A stretch of DNA of 64,000 nt. Source: Bromus sterilis (lineage: Eukaryota > Streptophyta > Magnoliopsida > Poales > Poaceae). A model generated the notes under the pieces. It was not told the DNA's origin, searched no databases, and saw nothing but the letters and a program-made list of their open reading frames with translations. The DNA lies in contig OX465597.1 in assembly GCA_950022295.1 (NCBI GenBank), forward strand, positions 62,359,016-62,423,015, written 5' to 3'. A program made the translations under genes and the position numbers. Numbering within the stretch: position 1 is the stretch's first letter; the number at the start of each line of letters is the position of its first letter. Positions 10,930-21,854 of the stretch are shown here, in pieces.

Positions 10930-12127
10930 AGAAGCCCCGGCGGCACCATCATTGCATCAAAGACCAAACGGGGCGGGCGTGACGAATTCCAAGATGAAGA
11001 TGCCTTCACACGGTCAGCATTATCTACAGGACGCGTCAAATCTCGCATGTTTCCCATACAAGCCTCGGGAACCCAACAGGCAACAGGCAGCGCGACATCC
11101 AAATCATCATCATGACGGTCCAGAAGACGTGACGGATCAAAAAAATCAAGCATCATCATAGGTCATCAAACAGCACGACAATGCATATAAGCACGACATC
11201 CCAAAGGGAACGGATAAAGGTAAAAGCAGTTGGAACAAACCAAATGATTCCAAGAGCCGGCTATATATTCAAATTTTATGACTATAAAAAATTATTACTC
11301 CCATCGGGAGTACCTTTTCGAGCTCGGGTGCTCCCTCACCCAGAAGGCAAAGATGTGCTCGAGTGATCACTCGCACCAGCAGAAACAACATACTCTCAGA
11401 GTTCGGGTGCTCCCTCACCCCAAGAGCAGAAAAGCATTCGAGTGACTACTCGCAAAAAGACTTAGCCATTCAGCAAACATGACTTACTCGCGCACTCGAC
11501 GACTTTCCGAGTGGGTGCTATCTTATTTTCCTCGCCCGAGTTCCCTACAAGGCTCCGCGAGTGACGACTAAAACAGCTCACTTGATTGTTTATTCCAAGT
11601 GGGTGCATTGCTAAATCAGGCTCCGTGCCTCAACAAAAACAATTATGCCTGGGATACGACACACTGTACCCAGATGCCACGCAAGCTTAGCATGTAGGTA
11701 AGACCCCGCTGCGCAGAACGGCCGGGCCGGGACTTGCCGCGGAGCGATTTCACTCCCGACCTTTTCCATGCGCTCGCATGATAGAAAGAGCCGAGCGGAC
11801 ACGCTCAGGCTATGTGCTTAGACCGGAAGAAATTGATCCTATAAGACCTGCAGCGGCATGACTTTGCTTGACACCGGTGTTCCAAGTTCATGTCGAGGGA
11901 CGTGAGCTTGATTGGGCTACTGTGGTATTTGTCACTAGCACAATTCACCAAGGCTCGACCAGTCGACTCCTTGGGACCTTTCAACTTAGCAATCCCTCGA
12001 AACAGATATTGTCATGACCCAAGACTGCCAGCGACCCGTGGCAATGCCGCGCTTACCAACAATAAAGGCGCAGATGAATTTGAGTCCCTGCGCGACTCTT
12101 CGAGTCCCCCAGGCACTCGGGGGCTAC
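10930..12127. other. Rest of the Tat 3' UTR and polypurine tract
   Basis: No gene is supported. The stretch has a repeated GCTCGGGTGCTCCCTCACCC motif at about 11321 and 11404 and further ACTCG-rich elements. It ends with AGGCACTCGGGGGCTAC at 12111-12127, the polypurine tract that primes plus-strand synthesis next to the 3' LTR. Confidence 0.7.
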
Positions 12128-12566
12128 TGACGAGGGGGTGACCCCATGAATCCTGCATGGAAGGCTACCTGGTGTGTATAAAGACAGAAGGCCCGCTGGG
12201 AAGCTGCGACAAGCCCGCGATTGGACCAACCAGGCACCGACGTAGGAGTCCGCGACTAATATGGAAGGTGCAACTTGGCGTACAAGGCAAGATTAGAACT
12301 AGGAAACCTTCTCTGTAACCTAGTACGAACTCCCCGAGACCTAGCCTAGTATATAAAGGCTGCGAGGGGAGACGTCCAGATCAACTCAATACGCGTCTAG
12401 CCTTGCGAGAACTCGCCTTGGCCTCCACTGTAATTGCCCCCTCACGTAATAATATCGAGCAGGAAGTGCTTCTCCTGTTAGCCTACGAGTATCGTCCAAC
12501 CTGTGCCATCTCTATGACTAACCCAGGGTCCCTGACCATGGGATTTGCCGGGGTTGATTCCCGTCA
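12128..12566 (+). repeat. 3' LTR of the Tat element
   Basis: 439 bp, same ends as the 5' LTR, TATA box at 12350-12359. It is followed by GCCAG, the target duplication, and then the resumed Athila-type LTR. Confidence 0.9.
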
Positions 12567-14086
12567 GCCAGTTTCTGTTTTCTGCTGTTTTTCTATTTCA
12601 GTTTTCCCCCATATTAAAAGTGCTCAAAAAATTCGGAAAAAACAGACAAAAATCAGAGTGAAGGAACCTTTTGGAGTCCCAAAGGGGGACCAGGTGGGAC
12701 CCACCAGGGCCCCAGGCGCCTAGCTGGCGCGGCCTAGGGCTTGGCCGCGCCAAGGGGGCGCCTGGACCCCTGGTGGCCCCCCTGGCTGCCCCCCTTCGCC
12801 TATATATCTCCTGTGACGTGAAACTTCCGAAGACAGAACCCTTTTTCGCGGTCTCGCCTCTGTTCCGCCGCCTCCGTGCTTCCAAGATCGGGAGCACCAG
12901 CAGGACCCTTCCAGTCACCCTGCCAGAGGGAGGATCGACCTCCGGGAGCTTCCCCTCCACCATGGACGCTTCTCGGATGTGCCGTCAGTAGTTTCCTTTG
13001 GACCATGGGTCCGTGATCAGTAGCTATGTGATGTTCTCCTCCCCTCTTTGTTCTTCATGGTTTAGACCTCGTGAGCTACCCTACATGATCGAGGCACATA
13101 TGTAATCTTTCTGCTTTTGCTATGCCGAGTTTGATGGGATCTGATGGATTATGAGATTATGTTCAGATTGTGATAGAGTAATATATTTGGTTCTTATCTT
13201 TTATATTTTTGTTCCTAAGTAATTCTTGCATGTTCTCCATTGTTGTTTATTGCTTTGGCCAAGTAGTAGTTAGTAACTCCAAGAGGGAACGTTATGCTCG
13301 ATTATGGGTTCATGCCCCCTGATGACACACTTGAGTGACAGAAACATGAGTCTAGGGGATGTGATGTTGCAACAAGGGGGAAACAACGGTGCTTGTAACC
13401 GCGGTTGCAAGTATTGTTTACTTTACGCAAAGTTCTTTTAATGCAGTTGTCTGTTGCTTTGGGTTTACACTTTGGGTGGGGCTCGCAACTTAATACCAGC
13501 GAGATGTTCTGGATTGATATCTCAAGGTGGATGATTAGTAGTAGATGCAGTTGGATTTCGGTCTACTTATTTCGGCGTACCGCCCATGCTTTTGAGCCTC
13601 TTCCTTTCTTTGTAGCATAGTTAGCATTGAGGTGCGTTTTTAATCCTATCAATTGCCTAGCTGTGATTTGTTTACCTTGCATAGCAGTTTTATCGTCTTT
13701 TGGGATAGAGACACCACTAGTGAACATCACGGGACCCCGGTTCGTATTCTCATCACTGTTTACAGGCTCAATTTATTGTTTGCTTTTACTTTCTAGCTGC
13801 TATCACCATTATCATTATCCCTTGAGTTTGATCCTTTGTAAACAACAAGACCGGAGAGATTGACAACCTCTCTGAACTTATTTGGGAGAAAAGTTATTTG
13901 TGTTGTGTGCAGGTCCACGTCAGTTGCGCCGCTGACACGTACTTATCATTGCCGGATTCCTACTGGTCGATACTCTCAACCTTGGTATCTTCACGAAGGG
14001 AAACTTGCCGCTCGCTGCATCTCACCTTCCACTTGGGGTAACCAACGAAGGGCGAGAAGAAATTATCATCTCTTGCGTATCACGCA
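12567..14086 (+). repeat. Remainder of the left-arm Athila-type LTR
   Basis: The LTR resumes after the Tat element and ends near CACGCA at 14086, giving a restored length of about 1.65 kb. A TATA box (TATATAT) is at about 12801-12807. Its mirror copy lies at about 21855-23340 on the other strand. Small ORFs inside are not genes. Confidence 0.8.
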
Positions 14087-14092
14087 AATTTA

Positions 14093-14110
14093 TGGCGCCG
14101 TTGCCGGGGA
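14093..14110 (+). promoter_or_regulatory. Primer-binding site of the left-arm element
   Basis: TGGCGCCGTTGCCGGGGA, a good complement of the 3' end of tRNA-Asp, six bases after the LTR end. The right arm has a damaged version (about 21830-21855), where only TTGCCGGGGACTC is kept. Confidence 0.85.
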
Positions 14111-14245
14111 CTCCGAGTGATAAGATAGGGGAGTTTCCCACTACCTTTTACCTTTACTTTTTAGTCTTGTTTGTTTACCTTTCAGTTTTTATCTTTGTGT
14201 CCTTTATCAAAAATTACAAAAAAATCTGCCACACATGCTGCTACT

Positions 14246-15190
14246 ATGGGTTCCACTGAAAACACCAAGTTGTGTGACTTCGCTAGTCACAAAAACAAAG
14301 ACTTTATCTGCACTCCTATTGCCACACCTTCCACTTTAGCTACATCTTATGAAATTAAACCTGCTTTGCTAAACCTTGTTATGAGAGATCAATTCTCTGG
14401 TGTTGGAGATGATGTTGCTTTACACTTAAATAATTTTGTTGAGTTATGTGATATGCAAAAGTATAAAGAAGTAGAAGGTGATGTTGTTAAGCTTAAGCTT
14501 TTTCCTTTCTCTTTAAGGGAAGGAGCTAAAATCTGGTTTCAATCTTTGCCTAGGAATAGCATAGATTCTTGGGATGAGTGCAAAGATGCTTTTATTCGGA
14601 AGTATTACCCACCTGCTAAAATTATACAATTGAGGAGTAACATTATGAATTTTAAGCAATTGGATAATGAACACGTTGCCCAAGCTTGGGAACGTATGAA
14701 ATCTCTTGTTAAGAAATTCCATACACATGGTTTGACTACCTGGATGGTTATCCAGACTTTTTATGCAGGCTTGAACTTTACCTCGCGGAACCTGTTAGAT
14801 TCGTCTGCGAGAGGAACCTTTATGTCAACTACACTTGGTGCTTCCACAAAGCTTCTCAATGAGATGATAGCCTACTATTCCCAATGGCACACCGAACGCG
14901 CTCCAACAGGTAGGAAGGTAAACTCTATCGAGGAGATTACCTCCCTAAATGAAAAAGTTGACTTAATTATGTCTCTACTTACCAAGCAACCCTCTATTGA
15001 TCCTCATGATGTTCCTTTAAATTCTTTGGTTGCTCAGGAACAAGTAGATGTGAACTTTATTGCTAGAAAAAACTTCAACAATAATACTTATAGGGGCAAT
15101 TTTGCTAGCAATCCTAGACCGTTTCAATCCAACTATGGGAATAACAACACCTATCCTAGCAACAACTCCTATAATCCAACTTACAAATAA
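14246..15190 (+). CDS. Athila-lineage gag, left arm, truncated by a stop
   Basis: I start at the ATG of MGSTENTKLCDF because the same start is seen in the right arm; the open frame reaches back to 14171 without support. The 314 residues carry the plant retrotransposon gag domain: GDDVALHLNNFVELCDM, then LKLFPFSLREGAKIWFQSL, FIRKYYPPAK and a helix-rich capsid-like part. An Asn/Tyr-rich C-terminus follows. The TAA at 15188-15190 and frame changes after it separate a Glu/Asn-rich region (15191-15460, also 15463-15714) that once continued gag. Gag forms the cytoplasmic virus-like particle. Confidence 0.85.
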   Translation: MGSTENTKLCDFASHKNKDFICTPIATPSTLATSYEIKPALLNLVMRDQFSGVGDDVALHLNNFVELCDMQKYKEVEGDVVKLKLFPFSLREGAKIWFQSLPRNSIDSWDECKDAFIRKYYPPAKIIQLRSNIMNFKQLDNEHVAQAWERMKSLVKKFHTHGLTTWMVIQTFYAGLNFTSRNLLDSSARGTFMSTTLGASTKLLNEMIAYYSQWHTERAPTGRKVNSIEEITSLNEKVDLIMSLLTKQPSIDPHDVPLNSLVAQEQVDVNFIARKNFNNNTYRGNFASNPRPFQSNYGNNNTYPSNNSYNPTYK

Positions 15191-15738
15191 AGAGACCTAC
15201 CTAGCTATGATAAATTGGTAGAAATAGAGAAGGCTACTAAGAATTATATGCACACTCAGTTTGAACAAAACAAATCCTTCTCTAAGCAATTAGGTGAGCA
15301 CACTGCCATTCTGCAAAACATAGCAAACAACTTGAGAGCTTGAACAGTGAGATTTCTAATCTCCAAACTAGACTTACTGCCACAGAAACCCATATTTCGA
15401 ATATGTCCCACACCCAATCTACTTTGATAAATCAAATGGCAGCCAAACCATAAGTTATCCCTATGGAAGATGATAGAATTAAGAACCTTCCTACACACCA
15501 CACAGTTGCTACTATCCAAATTGTTGAGGATACCAAAACTATTAGCACCCAATGCACTCCTGGTCCCATTGGACCTATTAATGGTGATGCTAATACCTCA
15601 ACCGTAGAAGAAGAAACTCCAATGAACATAGAGGGTTTCAAACAAGTGATCCTAGATGACACTACTACCACCTTTGATAGGAGTGATATTGATTTTGATA
15701 GTTGCACCCTTTAAGAAGTTATTAGCTTACTACACAAA
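15191..15738 (+). pseudogene. Degenerate gag-protease linker, left arm
   Basis: Translation in shifting frames gives a predicted coiled-coil stretch (EKATKNYMHTQFEQNK, then a QLGEHT run) and an acidic Thr-rich linker (15463-15714). The right arm has the same region in a more open form within 19813-20667 on the minus strand, which shows that at least one frameshift here is private to the left arm. Confidence 0.65.
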
Positions 15739-16313
15739 ATGTCTAGAGACCCCCACACTAGCACACTCAATCTTGCCTTCATGGAGCATATCACAAATGC
15801 TCTCATCAAAGCTAGGGAGGAGAAGCTTAGGATAGAAGCCTCCATACCTAGGAAGCTAGATGATGGTTGGGACCCTATGATAAAAATTAAATTAAATAAT
15901 TTCTCTTGCTATGCTTTATGTGACGTTGGAGCTAGTACCTCCGTCATGCCCAAAAGAATGTATGATATGTTTGAATTGAAACCTTTTGATTCTTGTTCTT
16001 TTGGTGTTCGTCTTGTCGATTCTTCTGTAAAGAAACCTTTGGGAGCATCGACGATGTTCTTATCATTGTCAATGTAAACTATGTTCCCGTTGATTTTATT
16101 ATTATGGATATAGAGTGTGAACCTTTATGTCCAATTACTTTGGGACGTCCTTTTCTTCGCACCGTTGGTGCTATCATTGACATGAAAGAGGGGAATATAA
16201 CATTTCAATTCTCTCTCAAAAATGGGATGGAACACTTCCCTAGAAAGAAAATCAAGTTACCTTTTGAGTCCGTTACACGAGCTAGCTATTCTCTTTCTCT
16301 TGATAAAACTTGA
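15739..16313 (+). pseudogene. Athila-lineage aspartic protease, left arm, frameshifted
   Basis: 15739-16077 carries KIKLNNFSCYALCDVGAS, where D-V-G-A-S is the aspartic protease active site, then MYDMFELKPFDS. A shift near 16040 moves the rest to the frame 15993-16313 (DFIIMDIECEPLCPITLGRP, the ILGRPFL-like C-terminal motif). Nothing recognisable as RT, RNase H or integrase follows in either arm, so the family looks like a gag-protease non-autonomous type. Confidence 0.8.
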
Positions 16314-17704
16314 TTCTTCTTTTGCCTTATGCCTAGCTTAAAGGCGTAAAAGAAAGCGCTTGTTGGGAGGCAACCCAAGATGTTTTTACTTCTGTTTTTA
16401 GTGGTCTTGATGATTGTTCCTACTTTAGCAACACCATTGTATCTTTATTTTCAAGCTTTTTGCCAAGTTATAGCCTCATATTACAAGGGAAGTGAAAGTT
16501 GTGACATGCTGTCCAGAAAACAGATTTTGTCTTCGTGACGGGAAAAATCATATCAAATCGCTAGTTCATCTTTCTGAGCTGAATGTTTTTACACAGCGTG
16601 CTCTATACGATCATGGAACTTTCGTATGTTCTGAGTTTTTTTATTTGAGTTGCAGAAGTACCACTAAAATATTCTTTACTACCTGCTGTTCTGTTTTTCT
16701 CAGATTCTGCCACGTTTTGTCTCTCCTAACTTTTGCAAACCTTAAGCTTGCTTTTTCTTTGCAAAAACCTTTTGGTAATCTTGAGAAACAGTAGCTCTTA
16801 AAGAATATCTTTATATCCAGTGGGGAAAAATTATTTATTAAGGGTACTAACCTCTCTAATCAGCTAATGATGAGTTATGTATGAAGGGAGTTTTCAAGTG
16901 TGCGACGGAAGATGATGAAAGAAGATTCGGGAGTGTCAAGCGCTCAAGCTTGGGGATTCCCCCATGCATCCCCAATAAATATTCAAGGAGACTCAAGCGT
17001 CTAATCTTGGGGATGCCCCCGTGCATCCCCTTCTCCGTCAACAATCATCAGTTCGTCCTTCGTCTCACTATATTTTTATCACTTCATGTGTTATGTGCTA
17101 TGCTTGGAGCGTCTTGCTCTTAGGTTTAGTTTTAGTTTTATTTAGCTTTGCTTGCTGTTCATAACAAGTTATACCCCGTCTTACTTTGTGTGGGAGAGAA
17201 ACACGCTCCACTTTCAAAATCTAGAACACATCATAGGATTTTTCATGCCTATCTTTTTATTGTTGTGTGTTCTATATCTTTCGTAGCTACTAGCATGTTT
17301 AGTTTTAATTTTAGTTTGTCTTTAGCAAGAGCCTTGGCTTTTGTTTAGTTTGTTGCTGGAACTCTCTTTAGTTTTCATGCTTATCTTGTTAAGAGAGTTG
17401 GTTGTTGCACTGAGTTGTGTCTTGTTTTGAGAGTAGATAATTGAGGTTGTTATTTAATTTTAGTAGTAACTTGCAATAGTTTTGAGGTATTGATGTGAGT
17501 AATGTTTGAACTTTTGGTGGCAAGAGCTCTAGCCTATTAGTGATAGGTGTCATATTTTGGGCAATCCGTGTTTATTTTCAAAATCTACAAAACTAGTTGA
17601 GAACTCTAGCTACTAGATGGATCACTAATCTTTTGAGGGATCGAATATTAGAGTACACTCACGTACCATGAGTCGAGGATGCGCAAGGATAACCAAACGC
17701 CCAT
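16314..17704 (+). other. 3' UTR-like region of the left-arm element
   Basis: No domain-bearing ORF. Just after the protease stop lies TTGGGAGGCAACCCAA (about 16364), a short hairpin conserved in the right arm (about 19320-19335). At about 16940-17035 two GGGGAT...ATCCCC hairpins occur in tandem (for example GGGGATGCCCCCGTGCATCC, about 17010). The region ends where homology with the right arm stops, near a GGATAACCAAAC motif. Confidence 0.7.
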
Positions 17705-17995
17705 ACACTCCTCCTCGGAATACTTGTCTCTTTGTGAACCTCCTTATTAGATTGAGGGTTACCGATAATAAGTGTATGAGTTCTTCAGACTAATGTAAGT
17801 AGTGAAAGTTGACACTTCCACCTCCTCATATTTTCTAGCCTCTCCTATGTCGTGCATTGCCTTCTTCTCATTCCGAGAGTTGGCGTCCACCTTCGCCGGT
17901 ACATCCAAACCCTTGGCATGATACGCTCTGTCATCATAAACCTCCTTATATCTTTTCTCAAAATAGCCACCATACCTATCAAGGCTATGGTAAGG
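17705..17995. other. Spacer at the centre of the giant inverted repeat
   Basis: About 290 bp not shared between arms. A minus-strand open frame (17759-18064) crosses it and encodes Lys/Glu/Tyr-rich sequence (RYGGYFEKRYKEVYDDRAYH and onward) that I do not recognise. The left boundary to about 17760 may be the private tail of the left element, and the rest that of the right element. Confidence 0.5.
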
Positions 17996-19382
17996 GGGTT
18001 TGGTTATCCTTGCGCATCCTCGACTCATGGTACGTGAGTGTACTCTAATATCTGATCCCTCCAAAGATTAGCGATCCATCTAGTAGCTAGAGTTCCCAAC
18101 TAGTTTTGTAGGGTTTGAAAATAAACACGGATTGCCCAAAATACGACACCTACCACTAATAGGCTAGAGCTCTTGACACCAAAAGTTCAAACATTACTCA
18201 CATCAATACCTCAAAACTATTGCAACTTACTACTAAAATGAAATAGCAACCTCAATTACCTACTTTCAAGACAAGACACAACTCAGTGCAAAAACCAACT
18301 CTCTTAACAAGATAAACATGAAAACTAAAGAGAGTTCCAGCAACAAACTAAACAAAATCCAAGGCTCTTGCTAAAGATAAACTAAGACTAAAACTAAACA
18401 TGGCAGTAGCTACGAAAAGATAAAGAACACACAACAGTAAAAAGATAGGCATGAAAAATCCTATGATGTGTTCTAGATTTTGAAAGTGGAGCGTGTTTCT
18501 CTCCCACACGAAGCAAGACGGGGTCTAACTTGTTATGAACAGCAAGCAAAACTAAAGAAAACTAAAAAGAAAACCTAAGAGCGAGGCGCTCCAAGCATAG
18601 CACATAACGCATGAAGTGATAAAAATATAGTGAGACGAAGGACAAACTGATGATTGTTGACGGAGAAGGGGATGCACGGGGGCATCCCCAAGATTAGACG
18701 CTTGAGTCTCCTTGAATATTTATTGGGGATGCATGGGGGAATCCCCAAGCTTGAGCGCTTGACACTCCCGAATCTTCTTTCATCATCTTCCGTCGCACAC
18801 TTGAAAACTCCATTCATACATAACTCATCATTAGCTGATTAGAGAGGTTAGTACCCTTAATAAATAATTTTTCCCCAATGGATATAAAGATATTCTTTAA
18901 GAGCTACTGTTTCTCAAGATTTCCAAAAGGTTTTTCCAAAGAAAAAGCAAGCTTAAGGTTTGCAAAAGTTAGGAGAGACAAAACGTGGCAGAATCTGTGA
19001 AAACAGAACATCAGATAGTAAAGAATATTTTAGTGGTACTTCTGCAACTCAAATAAAAAAACTCAGAACATACGAAAGTTTCGTGATCGTATAGAGCACG
19101 CTTTGTAAGAAATTCAGCTCAGAAAGATGAATTGGTGATTTGATCCGATTTTTCCCGTCACGAAGACAAAATCTGTTTTCTGGACAGCATGTCACAACTT
19201 TCACTTCCCTTGTCATATGAGGGTATAACTTGGCACAAAGCTTGAAAATAAAGATACAATGATGTTGCTACAGTAGGAACAGTCATCAAGACCACTAAAA
19301 ACAGAAGTAAAAACATCTTGGGTTGCCTCCCAACAAGCGCTTTCTTTTACGCCTTTAAGCTAGGCATAAGGCAAAAGAAGAA
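17996..19382 (-). other. 3' UTR-like region of the right-arm element
   Basis: Reverse complement of 16314-17704 with high identity, including both tandem GGGGAT hairpins (about 18665-18760) and the GGCAACCC hairpin (about 19320). No gene. Confidence 0.75.
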
Positions 19383-20667
19383 TCAAGTTTTATCAAGAGA
19401 AAGAGAATAGCTAGCTCGTGTAACGGACTCAAAAGGTAACTTGATTTTCTTTCTAGGGAAGTGTTCCATCCCCTTTTTGAGAGAGAATTGAAATGTTATA
19501 TTCCCCTCTTTCATGTCAATGATAGCACCAACGGTGCGGAGAAAAGGACTTCCCAAAGTAACTGGACATAAAGGTTCACACTCTATATCCATAATAATAA
19601 AATCAACGGGAACATACTTGTCATTGACAATGATAAGAACATCGTCGATCCTCCCCAAAGGTTTCTTTATGGAAGAGTTGAAAAGACGAAGACCAAAAGA
19701 ACAAGAATCAAAAGGTTTCAATTCAAACATATCATACATTCTTTTTTGCATGACGGAGGTACTAGCCCCAACGTCACATAAAGCATAGCAAGAGAAGTTA
19801 TTTAATTTAATTTTAATCATAGGGTCCCAAAGTAATTGGACATAAAGGTTCACACTCTATATCCATAATAATAAAATCAACGGGAACATACTTGTCATTG
19901 ACAATGATAAGAACATCGTCGATCCTCCCCAAAGGTTTCTTTATGGAAGAGTTGAAAAGACGAAGACCAAAAGAACAAGAATCAAAAGGTTTCAATTCAA
20001 ACATATCATACATTCTTTTTTGCATGACGGAGGTACTAGCCCCAACTTCACATAAAGCATAGCAAGAGAAGTTATTTAATTTAATTTTAATCATAGGGTC
20101 CCAACCATCATCTAGCTTCCTAGGTATGGAGGCTTCTATCCTTAGCTTCTCCTCCCTAGCTTTGATGGGAGCATTTGTGATATTCTCCGTCAAGGCAAGA
20201 TTAAGTGTGCTAGTGTGGGGGTCTCTAGACATTTTGTGTAGCAAGCTAATAACTTCTGAGAGGATGCAACTATCAAAATCAATATCACTACTATCAAAGG
20301 TGGTAGTAGTTTCATATAGGCTCACTTGTTTGAAACCCTCCATGTTCATAGGGGTTTCTTCTTCTACAGTTGAGGTATTAGCATCACCATTAATAGGTCC
20401 AATGGGACCAGGAGTGCATTGGGTGCTAAAAGTTTCGGTATCCTCAACAATTTGGATAGTTGCAACTGTGTAGTCTGTAGGAAGGCTCTTAATTCTATCC
20501 TCTTCCTCTTTTTCTCTATCCCATCTTTCTTTAAGTTTAGCCATCATCCGAATATTTTCATTAATTTGTAATTGGATAGCATTAATAGGAGTGCCCTTGC
20601 TCTCCTCAAGGGGAGAGGTTCTAATTTTTAACATCTCGACATCAAGGGCTAAGTTGTCTACCTTCAA
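19383..20667 (-). pseudogene. Athila-lineage protease and linker, right arm, with a 274-bp tandem duplication
   Basis: Two open frames, 19813-20667 and 19383-19853, each contain the protease core (ALCEVGAS in one and ALCDVGAS in the other, then MFELKPFDS and YVPVDFIIMDIECEPLCP). The cause is a tandem duplication: 19551-19824 and 19825-20098 are nearly identical 274-bp units. 274 is not a multiple of three, so the second copy is out of frame. In the upstream copy the active-site Asp is Glu (GTT GAA GTT in place of GAC), which would inactivate a retropepsin. The linker is open here, unlike in the left arm. Confidence 0.8.
19551..20098. repeat. 274-bp tandem duplication inside the right-arm protease
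   Basis: Copies 19551-19824 and 19825-20098 differ at only a few bases (for example AACTGG/AATTGG and AACGTC/AACTTC). The left arm has a single copy, so the duplication occurred after the arms separated. Confidence 0.9.
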
Positions 20668-21698
20668 ACAAAGATTATCTAATTTAGATAGATTTTATTC
20701 CACATTCCTGTTGAAGGCTTTTTGGGTAGTGATAAAGTCTCTAAGCATGTTTTCTAATTCAGAAGTGGGGTTCTTGTTGCTAGGGTAAGTGTTGTTGTTC
20801 CCATAAGTGGATGGAAACGGTCTAGAATTACTAGAAGAGTTGCCCCTATAAGCATTATTATTAAAGTTGTTTCTAGCAATGAAGTTCACATCTACTTGTT
20901 CCTGAGCAACCAAAGAATTTAAAGGAACATCATGAGGATCAATAGAGGGTTGCTTGGTAGGTAGAGACATAATTAAATCAACTTTATCATTTAGGGAGGT
21001 AATTTCTTCGACAGAATTTACCTTCCTACCTGTTGGAGCGCGTTCGGTGTGCCATTGGGAATATTGGTCATCATCTCATCGAGGAGTTTTGTGGCTGCAC
21101 CGAGTGTAGTTGACATAAAGGTTCCTCCCGCGGCCGAATCTAACACGTTCCGCGAGGTAAAGTTCAAGCCTGCATAAAAAGTCTGGATAACCATCCAGGT
21201 AGTGAAACCATGTGTAGGGCATTTCTTAACAAGAGATTTCATACGTTCCCAAGCTTGGGCAACGTGTTCATTATCCAATTGCCTAAAATTCATAATGTTA
21301 CTCCTCAATTGGATAATTTTAGTAGGTGGGTAGTACTTCCCAATAAAAGCATCTTTGCACTTATCCCAAGATTATATGCTATTCCTAGGCAAAGATTGAA
21401 ACCAGATTTTAGCTCCGTCCCTAAAAGAGAAAGTAAAAAAGGTTGAGCTTAACAACATCACCTTCTACTTCCTTATACTTTTGCATATCACATAATTCAA
21501 AAAAAATTATTCAAGTGTAAAGAATCATCATCTCCAGCACCAGAGAATTGATCTCTCATAACAAGGTTTAGCAAAGCAGGTTTAATTTCATAAGAGGTAG
21601 CTGAAGTGGCAGGTGTGGCAATATATAGGAGTGCAGATAAAGTCTTTGTTGTTGTGACTCGTGAAGTCACACAACTTGGTGTTTTCAGTGGAACCCAT
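20668..21698 (-). pseudogene. Athila-lineage gag, right arm, broken
   Basis: Reverse-strand homologue of the left gag, ATG at 21698. Fragments of it are open at 21497-21709, 21018-21308 and 20695-20970. Several single-base indels and substitutions break it; for example an extra T run near 21505 and a deletion near 21060-21080. By eye it differs from the left copy by about 5-6%. Confidence 0.75.
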
Positions 21699-21854
21699 AG
21701 TAGCAGCAAGTGTGGCAGATTTTTTTGTAATTTTCGATATAAGACACAAAGATAAAAACAGAAAGGTAAACTAACAAGACTAAAAAGTAATTGTAAAAGG
21801 TACTGGGCAACTCCCCTATCTTATCACTCAGAGTCCCCGGCAAGGTGATGGCGT

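Larger units (their letters stand above)
3748..12566 (+). mobile_element. Tat-lineage Ty3/Gypsy retrotransposon, complete ends, coding region decayed
   Basis: An 8819-bp element has 439-bp LTRs at 3748-4186 and 12128-12566, both starting TGACGAGGGGG and ending CCGTCA, with 5-bp target duplication GCCAG. A primer-binding site follows the 5' LTR (TGGCGCCG, resembling a tRNA-Asp complement), and a purine tract precedes the 3' LTR. The pol order is protease, RT, RNase H, second (archaeal-type) RNase H, integrase. Together with long 3' tandem repeats and an antisense ORF, this marks the Tat lineage. No gag domain is recognisable in the roughly 750 bp before protease, so it cannot have been autonomous in this state. 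By eye the LTRs differ at about 18 positions (near 4%), roughly 1.5 million years at the usual grass LTR rate. Confidence 0.9.
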
